From positions 190,001 through 254,000 of the forward strand of contig JACCIC010000274.1 in assembly GCA_018907035.1 (NCBI GenBank): DNA of 64,000 nucleotides, written 5' to 3'. Below, one piece after another: positions 37,654 through 51,139 of the stretch. Position numbers and translations under genes: made by a program. The notes under the pieces are model-generated. The model saw nothing but the letters and a program-made list of their open reading frames with translations. It was not told the origin of the DNA and made no database searches. The stretch is from Sycobia sp. Sy_11 (Eukaryota; Arthropoda; Insecta; Hymenoptera; Epichrysomallidae). Within the stretch, counting starts at the first letter, position 1. The number at the start of each line of letters is the position of its first letter.

Positions 37654-39450
37654 TTACAATTCTTAAAAAACAGATCTCTTCTCCAAAGCTTTATTAAGGA
37701 TATTGTACTTCAACAAGTAAAATATTACTTGATGTGCAGAAAGTAAAAAACTATAATTCTTCAGTAAAAATAATTCAGCATTATACTTGCTGAAGTGTAG
37801 TTAGTAAAAAATTGTAATTCCCGTGGGCACGTGAATTGATTTATTGAATTTTTATTAAATGTAGTAGGTGGAATGTTCAAATAAAGATACACGAAATAAT
37901 CTTTTAACATGAACTTTATTTCAAACGAGGATAGAAAAGACGTCTGTTCAAACGAAAGCACAACGCAAAACTCAACTGCAGTACTCGAAATTGAAAACTC
38001 TGCAAGCCCTTGCGAGAAACTTAAAACCTATAAAAACACATCAGGCATCTAGGCAATAAACTCATAAATCATTTGCCGTGCAGGGCAGCAAAGACGCAGA
38101 TCGTAATAAGACCCAGCGGACACATCTGCTCACAGTCCATTCACGATACCGTCCGATATTTAGTTTCAAGTATTTTTTGCTTTATTATTTATAGAAGGCT
38201 AAAATAATCTAACATGATTAAACAAAAGCCTGGAGGTGCACAAAAAACTATTACCATCGTGGTTCGAAACGGTTGCATCATCTGTATTTCGAGATAATAA
38301 CTTATATTTAATATATAGATGTATATAGAGATCTGTATATTTCTATTTAGACAATTAGCAACACTAGCAATACTGCACACACTGGCGACAATAGAAACTT
38401 GCCTCGTCGAGTCAGCGTGGCGTACGGGCCAAGTATACCGGTGTAGAGCCAGTATGCAGAAAAGGGTGTATCTATTCGGTGGGCAAAAAAAATTTATGAT
38501 GTGACTGTATAAAATAATCCGGAGATTCCGAGCTCTGATCTTGCCTGCATTGGGTAGATTTCTGATGATGAGAGAAAATTAAAAAAAAAAAAAAACAAAA
38601 AGATTTTGAAGTCTCGATCTCTTCTCCGACTTTATTAAGAATAAAAGAAAAAAAATACATATTATATGTAAACAGAAGGGAAAGACCGGTACGTTATATT
38701 AATATATAATTTATATGTGCTTGAAAACATTTTTAAATATCATTATAATGATATTAATTATAAATATATTATAATACATTTAAGGACAGTGTCGCTTAAA
38801 CAAAAAAGACATAAATATGAAAGGAACAAAGGAACAACAGAAAAATCATAGTCCGTAATGATGGTATTGCTAAAGTTTCGTCACCTAAAGCATTTAATTC
38901 AAGAGGTAACATTAATTCTAAGCAATTTTTACTATTTTTTAAAAATTTTACTACTTGTTAAAAAAAAAAAAAAAAAAAAAAACTGCTCCATTCAAACCTT
39001 GCATTTGAATGCACAGGCGGAGAATGTTTTCTTTGTCGACAATTGAATGTCTTGGCCAACAGGAACTAGCCCGATTCTGACGTTAATAAGAACGAAAAGT
39101 CACTCTCACGGAGCGACTTCCCGTTCCCAAATTTTTCAGAAGCGCAGGCGTTAAAACTCGTAATTGAGTCCTCGGAACCAGAAAACAAAAAAGTCAAATG
39201 AGCGATCGATCATAGTGACTTTTTTTAAACTGGCGGCAGCAGCAGCATTATTAAGATATCTTTGTTCTGATTGTGCATTATATACGGAATCCAAGGCGTC
39301 AAGATTAATCTTGCTCGCGCGATACAAACTGCATACAAGCACACATAAGTTTCGAAAGGTGCCTGTTTACTCGCGCAATGAGCGGCCGAAAAATGAGGAG
39401 GGTGAGGGGAAATGCCGTGGCAATTGTGTAACGATAAATTACCAGGCCAG

Positions 39451-39454
<4 letters not shown>

Positions 39455-39501
<47 letters not shown>
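39455..39501. repeat. (TA)n microsatellite
   Basis: About 23 TA units. Confidence 0.97.
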
Positions 39502-39503
<2 letters not shown>

Positions 39504-39760
39504 CAGAAAACACTTAAAGGGGCGTGAGTCATGCATATACTAGCGGACTCCTTATATACGTATATATAAACATACTTTCGCACGTACGTATATATTTATA
39601 CACAAACACTCATTATCGTGCATTCTGCGCGCGTTAATTGATCGGTTCGCGCTACTTTTGTTCCCAATCTATGCCTTATCCGCGAGATAGCCGTCGCTGG
39701 TTATAAAGTCGCGGGCAAATAGAGCCGTGCGTATTTATTATCGATATTACAAAGATCGCT

Positions 39761-39772
39761 GTATATATATAC

Positions 39773-39840
<68 letters not shown>
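39761..39840. repeat. Compound (TA)n-(TG)n microsatellite
   Basis: About 12 TA units with one CA interruption switch to about 27 TG units. Confidence 0.97.
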
Positions 39841-39842
<2 letters not shown>

Positions 39843-39952
39843 TGTACACAATCAATCGCCCCATATCCTCGCGCGATTCTATTAGTTTATATGTATAATC
39901 GAGCAATTAAACACGTGGTTATACGCGACGTCCTATTGCGGGCAACATACGG

Positions 39953-39953
<1 letters not shown>

Positions 39954-39989
<36 letters not shown>
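39954..39989. repeat. (TA)n microsatellite
   Basis: About 18 TA units. Confidence 0.97.
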
Positions 39990-39991
<2 letters not shown>

Positions 39992-40229
39992 TATTTATTT
40001 ATTTATATATACCACACTGTAGCCGACGTCCATTTTTAAACGACGTCACACTCGCGCACGATCAGTAAATCCTGCACACATACAATATATAATGGCAATT
40101 GAAAAGCTCGCCCCGACACACTTTGTGCTCGCCCCGGCATCCCGCCGGTTTACATAAACGCAATCGTCAACCCTGACCCCCGCGGCGGCGGCGGCTGCAA
40201 CTCGCGGTATATCCACGCCCTCCTCGTGC

Positions 40230-40230
<1 letters not shown>

Positions 40231-40274
<44 letters not shown>
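40231..40274. repeat. (TA)n microsatellite
   Basis: About 21 TA units with one G near the left end. Confidence 0.97.
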
Positions 40275-40277
<3 letters not shown>

Positions 40278-41603
40278 ATTTGCAATAATTGCGAAAAGCG
40301 CCGCGCCGCGCGGACAGACTTTATTGCGGCCCATTGGTCGTAATCACGGCGGCTGGCACGATCCCGGCCGATCTGCGAGGGTAAACTGGCATTAATACCA
40401 TCAAACAAGTCTTTACAGTCGGCTTTCTTTCATTTCTTTTATTTTGTCAATTCCGCCGGTCCCGGGTGTACTTTATTCGTTTACGCGTACATAAGATTAT
40501 GGTGTCTTATATAAGCTTGACTTCTCGCCGCGTTGGGCGGGGGATAATGATATAAAGGAAAATACGAAAGTGTCGAACGTACAGATTGTACGATGACGTA
40601 CTAATGGGGCATTATGAGCGTTAATCATGCGTTTTCAATTAATTTGTTACCGTTGCGTAAGTCATGCGAAATCCCGTATTTAGTTTTCAAATCAGTTTCG
40701 TTTCATGACGTAAAGAGATCATTTTGCCTTATGTAAAAATGTTCGGATAAGCTTAAGTATGAACAATGATAAATGAACAATGAAAATAAAGAACGTGTTT
40801 TTTATCATAATTCAGCACTCGAATGAAACTATTGCGGTTGCATTTAGTCGAAGAATGTGTAAACGTAAATTCTTATACAAAGACATACTTTTGTTCACAA
40901 ATTATTTCGATCAAAATTATTCATCAATACGTTTTCTCCAGAAAATAGATTGAATTTGGACATTACATTAAGCGCAATTAAGTAATACGCACTGACATAT
41001 AAGCCCCTTTCTCGTTCAACTAGTTATCAACATTAAGAAAGAGTATTCACCAAAATTATTAAAAACGCTCTAATATCCATAAAAACTTTTCAAAGTCATC
41101 ATTTCAAAGTCTACGCAATTTTCACTTACGATAATTCTTTACGAAAAGAAATCTAATTTGTGCTAATTTTTTAATGATGTAAGTCAGGTGCAATTTTAAA
41201 ATATTTTCATTGAAGCGGCTGACAGAACAACCGGCTAAAAACTTTAGTCGTTCTAATGATTACTTAGAAATTCTTTGAGACCCAATGCTTTTCACTCGAT
41301 CGGTGCAAATTTTTCGTCGAGAGCCCCTCGAAATTAAATTACAACCGTTAGACAAGCAGTTCCAGTGACATACGGCTTACGTTACAGGCCCTGATAAACA
41401 TTTACAATATTTATATTTAACAGTTTATTTTTCGAATAAACAAACACCCGAACGTATTTTTAGCTGTGTAATTAGCATATCGCGTACGCCGAAACGGCCT
41501 GTCGGGCAAAAATGAGAAAATCAAAAATGTACGCGAGGAACGAAATTTGCGAGACCAATCCGATTTAATAGCATTTTGCCGCCTAATTGTATACATACAT
41601 ATA

Positions 41604-41606
<3 letters not shown>

Positions 41607-41649
<43 letters not shown>
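41607..41649. repeat. (TA)n microsatellite
   Basis: About 21 TA units. Confidence 0.97.
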
Positions 41650-41651
<2 letters not shown>

Positions 41652-41808
41652 AACCCTCATCTGTTCACTCGCTCGCAGCGCCTGTATTATAATTTCAGTA
41701 GAATCCGGCTGTGAAAACGGCGACGGCGACCGACGACGCGACATTCGTCACGGGATTTTTCGCTCGTTCCCGCAAGTTTACACGACCCATTACACTCTGT
41801 TTTCGGGT

Positions 41809-41811
<3 letters not shown>

Positions 41812-41846
<35 letters not shown>

Positions 41847-41847
41847 T
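41812..41847. repeat. (ATT)n microsatellite
   Basis: About 12 ATT units. Confidence 0.95.
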
Positions 41848-41900
41848 TTCTTTTATTAACTGGCGGCACCGCACCGCGCGCTCCAATAAACTTGCTGTAC

Positions 41901-41906
<6 letters not shown>

Positions 41907-41963
<57 letters not shown>

Positions 41964-41999
41964 TAATGTAATCAAGTATAGCTTAACCACTGAAACCGC

Positions 42000-42030
<31 letters not shown>
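41907..42030. repeat. Pair of (TA)n arrays
   Basis: Arrays of about 27 and 14 TA units (41907-41961 and 42002-42030) are separated by 40 bases of unique sequence. Confidence 0.97.
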
Positions 42031-42034
<4 letters not shown>

Positions 42035-43271
42035 CAGGTACAAAAAGTAAAAAAAGTGCCAGGCCCGCAAGAGAGCGACCTCGCGCCTATTTTTGTTTTT
42101 TTTTGTCCATACACGACGGATTAAATTAAGCGTATAATTATCCATTAGGCTCTAAACGAGTATTCGACGAGGGTTGGAGGGAGCGAAGATTATGGGAAAA
42201 AGGAAGGTCTGAAGATTTCATTTGTACAGTATATCGTATAAACGATATCGTATTCTTTTACTGTTTGTATTTTTGGGTACGATTTATACACTGTTAATTA
42301 ATTTTATTTTTCACTTCAGAAATTTGGTACAGAACGTTAACAATTAAGGAGACTTTTTTGTTTACCATAATGTATACAAAACGGATCTAAATCGATGCAA
42401 TTTTTTTCAATCCGATTTAGCGCAAGTACCTTTTGTTAAATATTTGGTAATTATATAGTGTGATGTATTGTCCTCAATTCGGTGATTGTACTTACGAAGA
42501 TTTTGATTTGAAATTTAAACATACATTTGGGAATTGATTTAGCTTAGATGAAAAATTCCCTTTCAGAGAATACAGCTCGATAGATTGGATGGAAGACTGC
42601 TGATTGTAATTCATGCTTTTTCTAAATATAGAAGAAAAATGCAAATTATTTGAATAGTTTTTCTTTTCAAAAAAAAAAAAAAAACAGTTTTTTTATTAAA
42701 ATAATGTAGAAATGCTATTTATAATATTCTAATTTTCAGTGTTACTATTACTGCGGATACTGATGAAAAATAAAAACGAACACTATTTCTATAGAAATAT
42801 TATCGTAAAGTTGGTTAAAATTACTTTAAGGCGAGTCTTTTCCCGTTCCGTTTCGCAAGAAAGGCGCGCGTTATAATGAAGCGGAAAACAACAAAAAACA
42901 AAAACTTTAAAAAATTAAAACGAGTTTAACAAATGCCTAACTAACCTAGACAAATCGTATAAAATGCAAAGAGTCATGCGTAAAGCTCAGGCGATTAAAT
43001 TTTCTCTTTTCACATTCCTTGCGCAACAAATCATTTTGATTAACCTTTCATTTCCTCTCCGACTACTGCTGCGGATATATATATACATACACACATTGTC
43101 AAATTTTCCAACGAACGTTCGCTCGGACTCCCGAGGTCCAATCGAAAATTGCGCCATTCGACAATGCATTTGCCATCCGCCTCTCGAACCGCGTACTCTG
43201 TTTTTCACCGTCTACCCATCGCAGTTCCATCGGCGAATATTCCTCGATTGTCTCCCACGCACAGCACACAC

Positions 43272-43273
<2 letters not shown>

Positions 43274-43320
<47 letters not shown>
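43274..43320. repeat. (TA)n microsatellite
   Basis: About 23 TA units. It lies inside an apparent 215-codon open frame that is not a gene. Confidence 0.97.
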
Positions 43321-43323
<3 letters not shown>

Positions 43324-45594
43324 ATGGTTTTACCTCTGGGAAATACAAGCACGCGCGTAGTACTCACCCCCTTCTCATTCATCCCCCGCCTCCTGTCCTA
43401 TGGGCCGGGCTCCGTTTTTATTCAGCCTCCCTCCACGCGACGGCGCGCCGAACCGTCCGCGGTCGATTTCACGCGACGTCGGCTCATAAATTATTCCGGG
43501 CGAGTGGGGGGAGGGGGGGGGGATAGCCAGCGCCCCGCGTCGCATCGCCACGGGGGTGGTAGTGTGGCACGGTATATTAATTCATTCCGCGCGAACCGAC
43601 GTCGCTTTTAATTTGCTGGATCTCCATTGTGTATATGCGCGTACAGATGTGCGAGCGTGTGTGTGTGTGTGTGTATGTACACGCGCAAATTCGAATTTCA
43701 TCTCGGTTCCAGTTCGACCCATACCACCGCGCTTTTCAACGATAATTTTCAACAAGGCTCGAACTACCGGTATAAACAGAGTGCAAGGTAACGATAATAC
43801 TCAACGATTTTTCCAGAATCGCATTATTCGAGACATGGTCGTACAAATGTTTCAGGATTTCATCGAAGCAAAATTCATGGCCAACTTTGATCTTAAAATA
43901 AAAAAAAAAAATTTAGATTTCGTCATCTTAGATTCAGAAAGAGCGTAAAAGTTCGGCTCTTACACGATCTAACATACGTGCAGTCCGTTCGATCTCTTGG
44001 GACTTACTTTTTATATCCATCGTGTCAATATTCGACCTTCTACCGATCTTGGAAATGAATAAAATTTTTACAACATATGCTCAAACATTATCTGAAATGA
44101 ACATTGCCCGTGCGAGATCATTTTGGTGTCGGCGAAGAAGATGCGTCCGATTGACCTTCTCATAAACGTAGAAGATCCGAACGATCATTGCGCGTGCGAT
44201 ATGCAAACTCGACCGAGAAACATTCGCTTCTTATGAATCCAAGATCAACAATTGGGTTCCTCCAGAATTAAGAAAGAAGCGGCTGATCCGCAAACGACGT
44301 TTCTTTCACCAAATCCCCCGAGTGTTCTGCCGGTTTTTTTTTTTTTTTTCGTACGCATAAGCCATAACCGTAGCCATAAGGTCCTCGTAAGGTTTATTCC
44401 AGCGGTATCGGCGCGTCCGTTACACCCGTCGACCGAGGCGCCCCGGCACTCGGACGATTTAATGTGCGCGCGCAAAAGTCGTTGAAAATTGCGAGCTTCT
44501 AGCGGCCTGCCGCGACTTTCGGCTCGGCCACGGCATTGTTTCTCGCGGCCACGCGATCGCGCGGCGTGCGGTATTTTCGAGAAAATTCGACGGGCGCAAT
44601 TCGACGCGGGTGAATGGGATTAGTCGCGTTACGTATAGAAAATCGGGGCGCTTCCGCGGTTGGCTGCGAGTCTCTTACGCAATAATAATGTACGACAATA
44701 ATGTTGCTGTTCATTCGTTGCGGGATTAAGACGGAAAACGTAGGAAGTATAGCATCCGGCAAGTTAGCACAATTAAAGCTATTCCTTCTTGCGAGGGATG
44801 TCGAACAAATGAAATTCTTGTGTATAATACAGACAGTGATCCGATGAAGATTAGACCTTTGGTTTCAAAGTGTATACATTCATTTCGGAGATCACCTGAT
44901 ACGAAAGTACCCCAGTTAAGGCATGAATTAGACTCCTGTGCTTCATTAATGATCTTCAATAATTTACTTTTCCTTTTCAGTTCCATTCAACAGGAGAGAC
45001 CGCGTATACAATAATAAACCAAATCAAAAACAAATATAGAACAAGATGAATAATATAAAATATATATTTTAAGTATAATAAACAATATATATATATCTAT
45101 CGAACGGCAATTTTGGATCAAACTCAATGAATCAAACTTTATTGGTAACAAGTTAAACAAATTTTTCAACAGATCATTATAATTTTAGGCAAGAGTTAGA
45201 CTTTTGTTTTTAGTATAATGCTATGTTCGAGTTTATAGAATTTTTTTGTAAAAATTTTAAAAAATATAAGAACTTTTCGGGGATACTTTAATAATACTTT
45301 CAATGATACAATATTTTGTTCGATGATTATCTTGACATTACAAAATTCACACCCTCGCAGCCCACCTTAATTAAATTTTAATCAATAATTACGCAGCTCG
45401 CTATATGGCGTAATACGACATAATATATCGCAATAGAACATGAACATCGATTCGCAAACGGGGAGAGAACCTGGACAGATTGACGCACGATGTTTAATTT
45501 CTAAGGGCAAAGGCACGGCAGAACTTGCGCGGAATCCCAGCTGCGGCTACCGCGGATGCGGGAGAGTTGCGCAAGCGCGAGTGCGAGCTTCGAT

Positions 45595-45596
<2 letters not shown>

Positions 45597-45631
<35 letters not shown>
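45597..45631. repeat. (TA)n microsatellite
   Basis: About 17 TA units inside a CpG-rich patch. Confidence 0.97.
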
Positions 45632-45634
<3 letters not shown>

Positions 45635-46204
45635 TGTAAAACTGGAGCTCCTGCAAGCGAAAACGTACTCTCGGTGCGGCGTGGCTGGCGGTTTAATTAA
45701 AAGCCAGTTTATACCATTATGCGCAGCTCGCGTCGGCCGCGCGGGGGCCAAGTGCAGCCGGTGCGGAGCGAGGATCGTACGGGGCAGGGGCTTGGCGATT
45801 AATTAAAATTAAGCACGACGGGAGCGCTCCGAGGGATACGAATGGAAAAGTATAAGTTCGCCGGGCTCTGCCTGCTGGTTCTTCGCGTGTATATTTGTGT
45901 GCGGGGCGGGCGGGCGGGGGGTGTGTGTGTGAGGTCAGGGCAGCAGAGAGATAACCCCGCGGCTCGTGCACGATGGCGACACGTCATCGTACGCTCGAGC
46001 GGGGCCTTATTCGCACCCGCTGCGAATGGAACATAACGCGTCCGGTGGGCGCGACTCGCTCCCGCATACATGGCCTCATGAGAGGCAGAATTTTTTCTAA
46101 GAGGCGCCACCGCGCGGCTGCTGTTGCACGAGGCTATGGAACATGCACCGGTTACATATATAGATGCGTATAAATGGATCGCAATTTATTTGTCTTGTTT
46201 GTTT

Positions 46205-46207
<3 letters not shown>

Positions 46208-46267
<60 letters not shown>
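46208..46267. repeat. (TA)n microsatellite
   Basis: About 30 TA units, among the longest pure arrays in the window. Confidence 0.97.
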
Positions 46268-46268
<1 letters not shown>

Positions 46269-48190
46269 CTGGATAATACTTGCGCAGTTTATCCGACATC
46301 TCCTGTTCTACTGACAATAGCGTACTTACAAGTTACATTATTATTGTTTCGATATTAAAAAAAAACAAACTATTTCATGTGTATACATACACACGTTTTA
46401 CATGGTATTGTATTTTTAATATATTAATTAGTAAGGATTTTCACAGTAAATACGATAATAATTCCGAAAAACGTGAAATGATGCAAAAGCTTCAAAATAT
46501 TAAATATACATCACGATATAATTACGAATAAAAATAATTATATTAAAAATGGTAACTATGGAGTAATATTAATCTACCCTATCGATTTCACGCCTGTCAA
46601 ACTTTCAGACTAATGTGCATTTTAACAGCACTTACACATTCTCGTACACAGGAATTCTAAAACGAAAGAATTGAGCGGAAAGAAATGTAGAAATAAAAGA
46701 CCTATAGCCGCCTGTCTCTCAACGCCAGACAGTTTCAATCGCCCAGTGTGCTCTTTGCGAAATTCATGAGTGAAAAAAATCACGGCACCAAGAACTCTAA
46801 GCCTGCCCTCGTCTCAAACACAGGCGAACGCAATAATAATAATGCCCAATCACTATATTGTGTTTATTTAATTGACCAACGTTGTGCGATGCAACGGGGC
46901 TCCTCCACAGATATCGCAATCTCGAAATGGAAGTTGCTCGCGAAGTATATACTGATAGTTAGATGTACTATAATGGAAAAAGTACAATAGTCAAACGATT
47001 GATCGGATATTAATGCATTGGTAAAAATATTTAAAAAAAAAAAAATATTCAAAAAACTATTATCATTTATTTTTCACAAATCTATTTATTCATAGATCAT
47101 TTTTCTATAGCAGTAATAGTCTACTTATATTTAATACCTATGAACGTCGTTCATATAAATAGCTTATGAAAGACCGGATTTTCAATTAAGTAATTTATAA
47201 GAAATTAAATTCTTTTATTTTTTATTTTTGATTTTAGAACATAACGCTTATGAAATAAATAATGAAAAAATAATTTTGGCAATTCTATATAATTGAATTC
47301 GTTTTCGTAGAGAAATTTGAAAGAATATTTGTTTTTTATCTCTAGATTCTCACAGATCTAGACAGATCGCAGAATAATTTTAGGTCAATTATACCGTTCC
47401 TGCGAACGAGCTGTAAGTGTAGTTTTCATTAACTGTATTGATATATTTATATACCATTTCATTGACCATTAAATTTAAAAGAAAATCGCGTATTACACGT
47501 ATAACTTTCTACTTTTTAATTAATCGCTTCTTTCTTAATAAAACGTCTTATACCTATGAGTCATGTGATAATCAAAAATTTGCGTTCCAACAATGTTCGA
47601 TTTTAAAGGTCACTCGAATTCGTTTCTTACCGAGCGAGAAAACGTGTATTATGCTTTAATTAATATTGAATTTCAACAATAACTTAGCAGAAATATCAGT
47701 GAATCGTGTCTTTTATTTAATAAAAATTCCGTACCACGGTGAATATTTAATTTATTCAATTCGGTTTCGAAAATTTTAAGAAGAAGAAAAAATTTCATTG
47801 ACTTTGTTACATACAGTTCATGTCCCTTTGAACGCGCGCCCTTCGTTTCAATGAAATTTATATTCTTATCGAGCCACGAGGAAGGAAACGCCCGGCGCTC
47901 TCATGATGCCGCTTAATCGATGCGCCAGCGTGCGCACCTGACGCTCACTGTCTCTCTCTCTCTCTCTCTCTCTCCAGACGCACCCCCCACACACACATAC
48001 ACATATGTAGCTACTTTCCTTCTGCCATGCGAATGATTTATATTTTATCTCTCATAGATATACCCGAGCCACGCGGCTGTCGGATACGAACTTATGAAGA
48101 GCGCGCGGCTCGCCTCGATGTTATACACGCGTTTCCATCCTATTGATGCGTGCATGATTTATTTTATTACAAATTATTATTTAATGAATC

Positions 48191-48194
<4 letters not shown>

Positions 48195-48238
<44 letters not shown>
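48195..48238. repeat. (TA)n microsatellite
   Basis: About 22 TA units. Confidence 0.97.
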
Positions 48239-48240
<2 letters not shown>

Positions 48241-48356
48241 CTTATGCATGTATGGGTATGTATGGCTAAGAAAATCGCACTTTCAATGGAGCTTTATGTG
48301 CATACATGTATCCTATTCTTTGGCTATGGTCCGATTTATGTTCAGGAGATTAGATT

Positions 48357-48358
<2 letters not shown>

Positions 48359-48401
<43 letters not shown>
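48359..48401. repeat. (TA)n microsatellite
   Basis: About 21 TA units. Confidence 0.97.
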
Positions 48402-48403
<2 letters not shown>

Positions 48404-48624
48404 GGGTTATGAAATATCGCTTTGACTGGAATTTCAATTAGCTAATGATTGTAATTCTTGTCGCCTAAACATTATATTATGAGCAAGTTATTATTATTTT
48501 TTGCAATTTTTATTACTATAGCTTTCTCAATTTTTGCTAATAATATGGTTATCTGATTGTATGTATATATATCAGATATTAGTTTTCATTCTGATTATGT
48601 TATAATTCATTTCATAACGCTTTT

Positions 48625-48629
<5 letters not shown>

Positions 48630-48671
<42 letters not shown>
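48630..48671. repeat. (TA)n microsatellite
   Basis: About 21 TA units. Confidence 0.97.
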
Positions 48672-48674
<3 letters not shown>

Positions 48675-48982
48675 CCAATTATGAGAGCAATCGTCAAAGG
48701 AAATATTTAATCTTTCTCGTTCGATTTCAATAATACATACCGAATCAGAAGTTAATTACTTTGGCCGATTTATGACCAAGATTATATTTTTCATATTAAA
48801 ACTACATTGCAGACTGGCTCTCAGTCTTATTAAAAACAGATAAGAGCTGTCAAATAATTTTGATATTAGAAACAGTCCTCCGAAAAAAATATAGCTCACT
48901 TCAGCTCGACTGTTACAAATGTGGGATTAAAATCGTTCAAACTGAAATTTATATACTTATATAACTTTTCGAGTAATTTGAT

Positions 48983-48984
<2 letters not shown>

Positions 48985-49035
<51 letters not shown>
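48985..49035. repeat. (TA)n microsatellite
   Basis: About 25 TA units; the fourth array within 850 bases. Confidence 0.97.
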
Positions 49036-49039
<4 letters not shown>

Positions 49040-49299
49040 GTATGAGTAAAAAATTAAAAGTGAGTTATTATATTTACAAATTCTATGTCAATTCCCGTCA
49101 ACTTTTATCTATTACTTTTAAGGATCTTGTGTCAAACATTCAATTTCACAGTTTTATTGAAATTTTTGATTACATGTTTAACTTATCTATATCTGTAATG
49201 CGCGTGTGATTAATTTGAGAAAGAAGGCGCGCGTAGATTTCAAGCGAATGAATGATCAAAGTTAGTCGTTTTAACAAACGCACCTCGGTGAGAGCCGAT

Positions 49300-49375
49300 A
49301 AAAAATCAATTTTTATTAATCATCAAATCAATTTTTATTATCAATAAAAAATCAATTTTTATTTTATTAAAATTA
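49300..49375. repeat. Short tandem repeat
   Basis: Three copies of AAATCAATTTTTATT are separated by short AT-rich spacers. Confidence 0.9.
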
Positions 49376-50168
49376 ATTCTATTACTCTTTATTGAAAATC
49401 ATGAAGATTATCTTGTTGCTCATTAGGATACTGAAATGCTTAAAAAAATGTTTATGTACACGACAACTTGGCTTACGAATGAATGTTAATATTAACAGCA
49501 GTATAAGTAATATTAACCAGTTACTTAACAGTTATAATAATTGTACAGTAATTGGAACGAAAACTCTTGATGATGAACTATTTTCCAATAAAAGAGCTTT
49601 CGAGCTTATTATCGTTTTAAATCGATAGAATATAGACACATTTCGGTCTCAACGTCCTTAAAATCTTTATGTCGTCGCCTCCTCGTTTTCACCTCGATCT
49701 GCGTCGACAATCGTTCCGTAAGACACTCAAGGCATGTCTTACCTTACTTCCGAAACGCGCACTCGACAATCCGATCTGTATTTACAGGAGAGGCAATAAA
49801 TAATTTTCGCATGCAGTCGTATATGCACATGTAAGAACTAATCAAATCCGAGGCCCCCGGGCCGGGGCTCGTGGGTTGTGACTGGCCGCATATATATATA
49901 GTGAACGAAGCAGGAAGTTTCTCTCCGAGCTGCCGTCCAGTACGTAGGGCTACTCTATACCTATATTAACGTCGCGATTTCCGCCACCGGCCGTCGTGCG
50001 CGCGCGCCTGCGCACGGCTGATAAATGTACGCCGGCTTTTCATCTCGGGCGATTTTCTCCTTCGTTCTGTCGATCCCGCATACGGTTTGGCAAAGGCTCG
50101 AGCTGTGCGGTCCCCCCCCATATACGCTATTCAAGGATTAAGAAAGACAGGCGTACTGGGACAGAGGC

Positions 50169-50169
<1 letters not shown>

Positions 50170-50214
<45 letters not shown>
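50170..50214. repeat. (GA)n microsatellite
   Basis: About 22 GA units. Confidence 0.95.
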
Positions 50215-50218
<4 letters not shown>

Positions 50219-51139
50219 GTAGGGCGAGGCGGCATTGATAGATGACGCGTGTCGTTCCCCATAGTGTATTATGTACCTGGATATCGCGCAATTCTCGCTT
50301 CCGATGGGTACAGAACGATTGACGGGTGACCGCGTGGCAGCCGCGTATGTTCCAATTAGGGTTTTATGTATGTGTGTGTATGTGTGTCCATGTTTTCCGT
50401 AAGTTTCGGTATATAATGCGTGCCGGACGTGTAGTCGATATAATGTTATGGTCTCATTGCGGGGACCACTTTTGTTCGCAAATTACGCAGTGACCTGGAA
50501 GGTTGGTCGAATATCGTTGTATTGTATATTAATAAATATTCACTAGGACTGTGCGTTTCCTGTATGTAGATAGTATTATACAAGGTTACTTTAAGATACT
50601 GAAATTTAGAATCTTAATGTTTGAATTAAGGTAGAGACGTTGATAAGCTTTCGATGAACCAGGGACAGAGAATAGAGATTGGCTGGCTCTGATTTAGTAA
50701 TATTCAATTAAAATATCTTATTATTATAATTTTTATCCTTATAATCCTTTTTTTTTGAAAAACCCGGGGATTCAAATATAAATTGTATTACATTCACCTC
50801 GTTATAATTAATGCTTAAAATTATTGGGTTAAAATTAGTGATTAAAATTTCGTCACATTCTACTCCTTAGTGTTGATCAGTTATTGCGATAATGTACGAT
50901 TCTTTGATTATTTTTCAAAACATTGGATCAAAAACAATTTCATGTTTTAATTTGAGATAACGTATTGCTGTTATTTCTCAAGCCAAGCAATAACTTTAAA
51001 AGTGTTTCGAAAAATGTTTTCTGACTTTAAACGTGATTGTTGAGACAATAATGATGCAGAATGTAGTGGACGTTCAAATGACTAGGAAGCACCAGAGAAT
51101 ATAAAACAAACCCATAAGATCACTTTGGGTTTATATTGC

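Larger units (their letters stand above)
34467..51130. other. Non-coding stretch with CpG-rich islands and dense (TA)n arrays
   Basis: No exon could be supported. CpG-rich patches at 35.68-36.72, 43.3-43.6, 44.4-44.6 and 45.5-46.1 kb alternate with AT-rich DNA. At least fifteen (TA)n arrays of 30 bases or more lie here. The open frames of 100-215 codons in this stretch run through the arrays and are artefacts. Confidence 0.5.

Noticed and set aside
42589..42611. TGGAAGACT...TGATT string resembling miR-7
   Set aside because: miR-7 is almost unchanged across insects, and this copy has several internal mismatches.
42964..43611. Longest open frame in the window (215 codons, plus strand)
   Set aside because: It runs through a (TA)n array giving an Ile-Tyr run and through CpG-rich DNA with few stops; no domain, signal or splice evidence was seen.
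44114..44127. GAGATCATTTTG string like the bantam microRNA
   Set aside because: The match stops after about 12 bases, and no hairpin partner was seen in the flanks.
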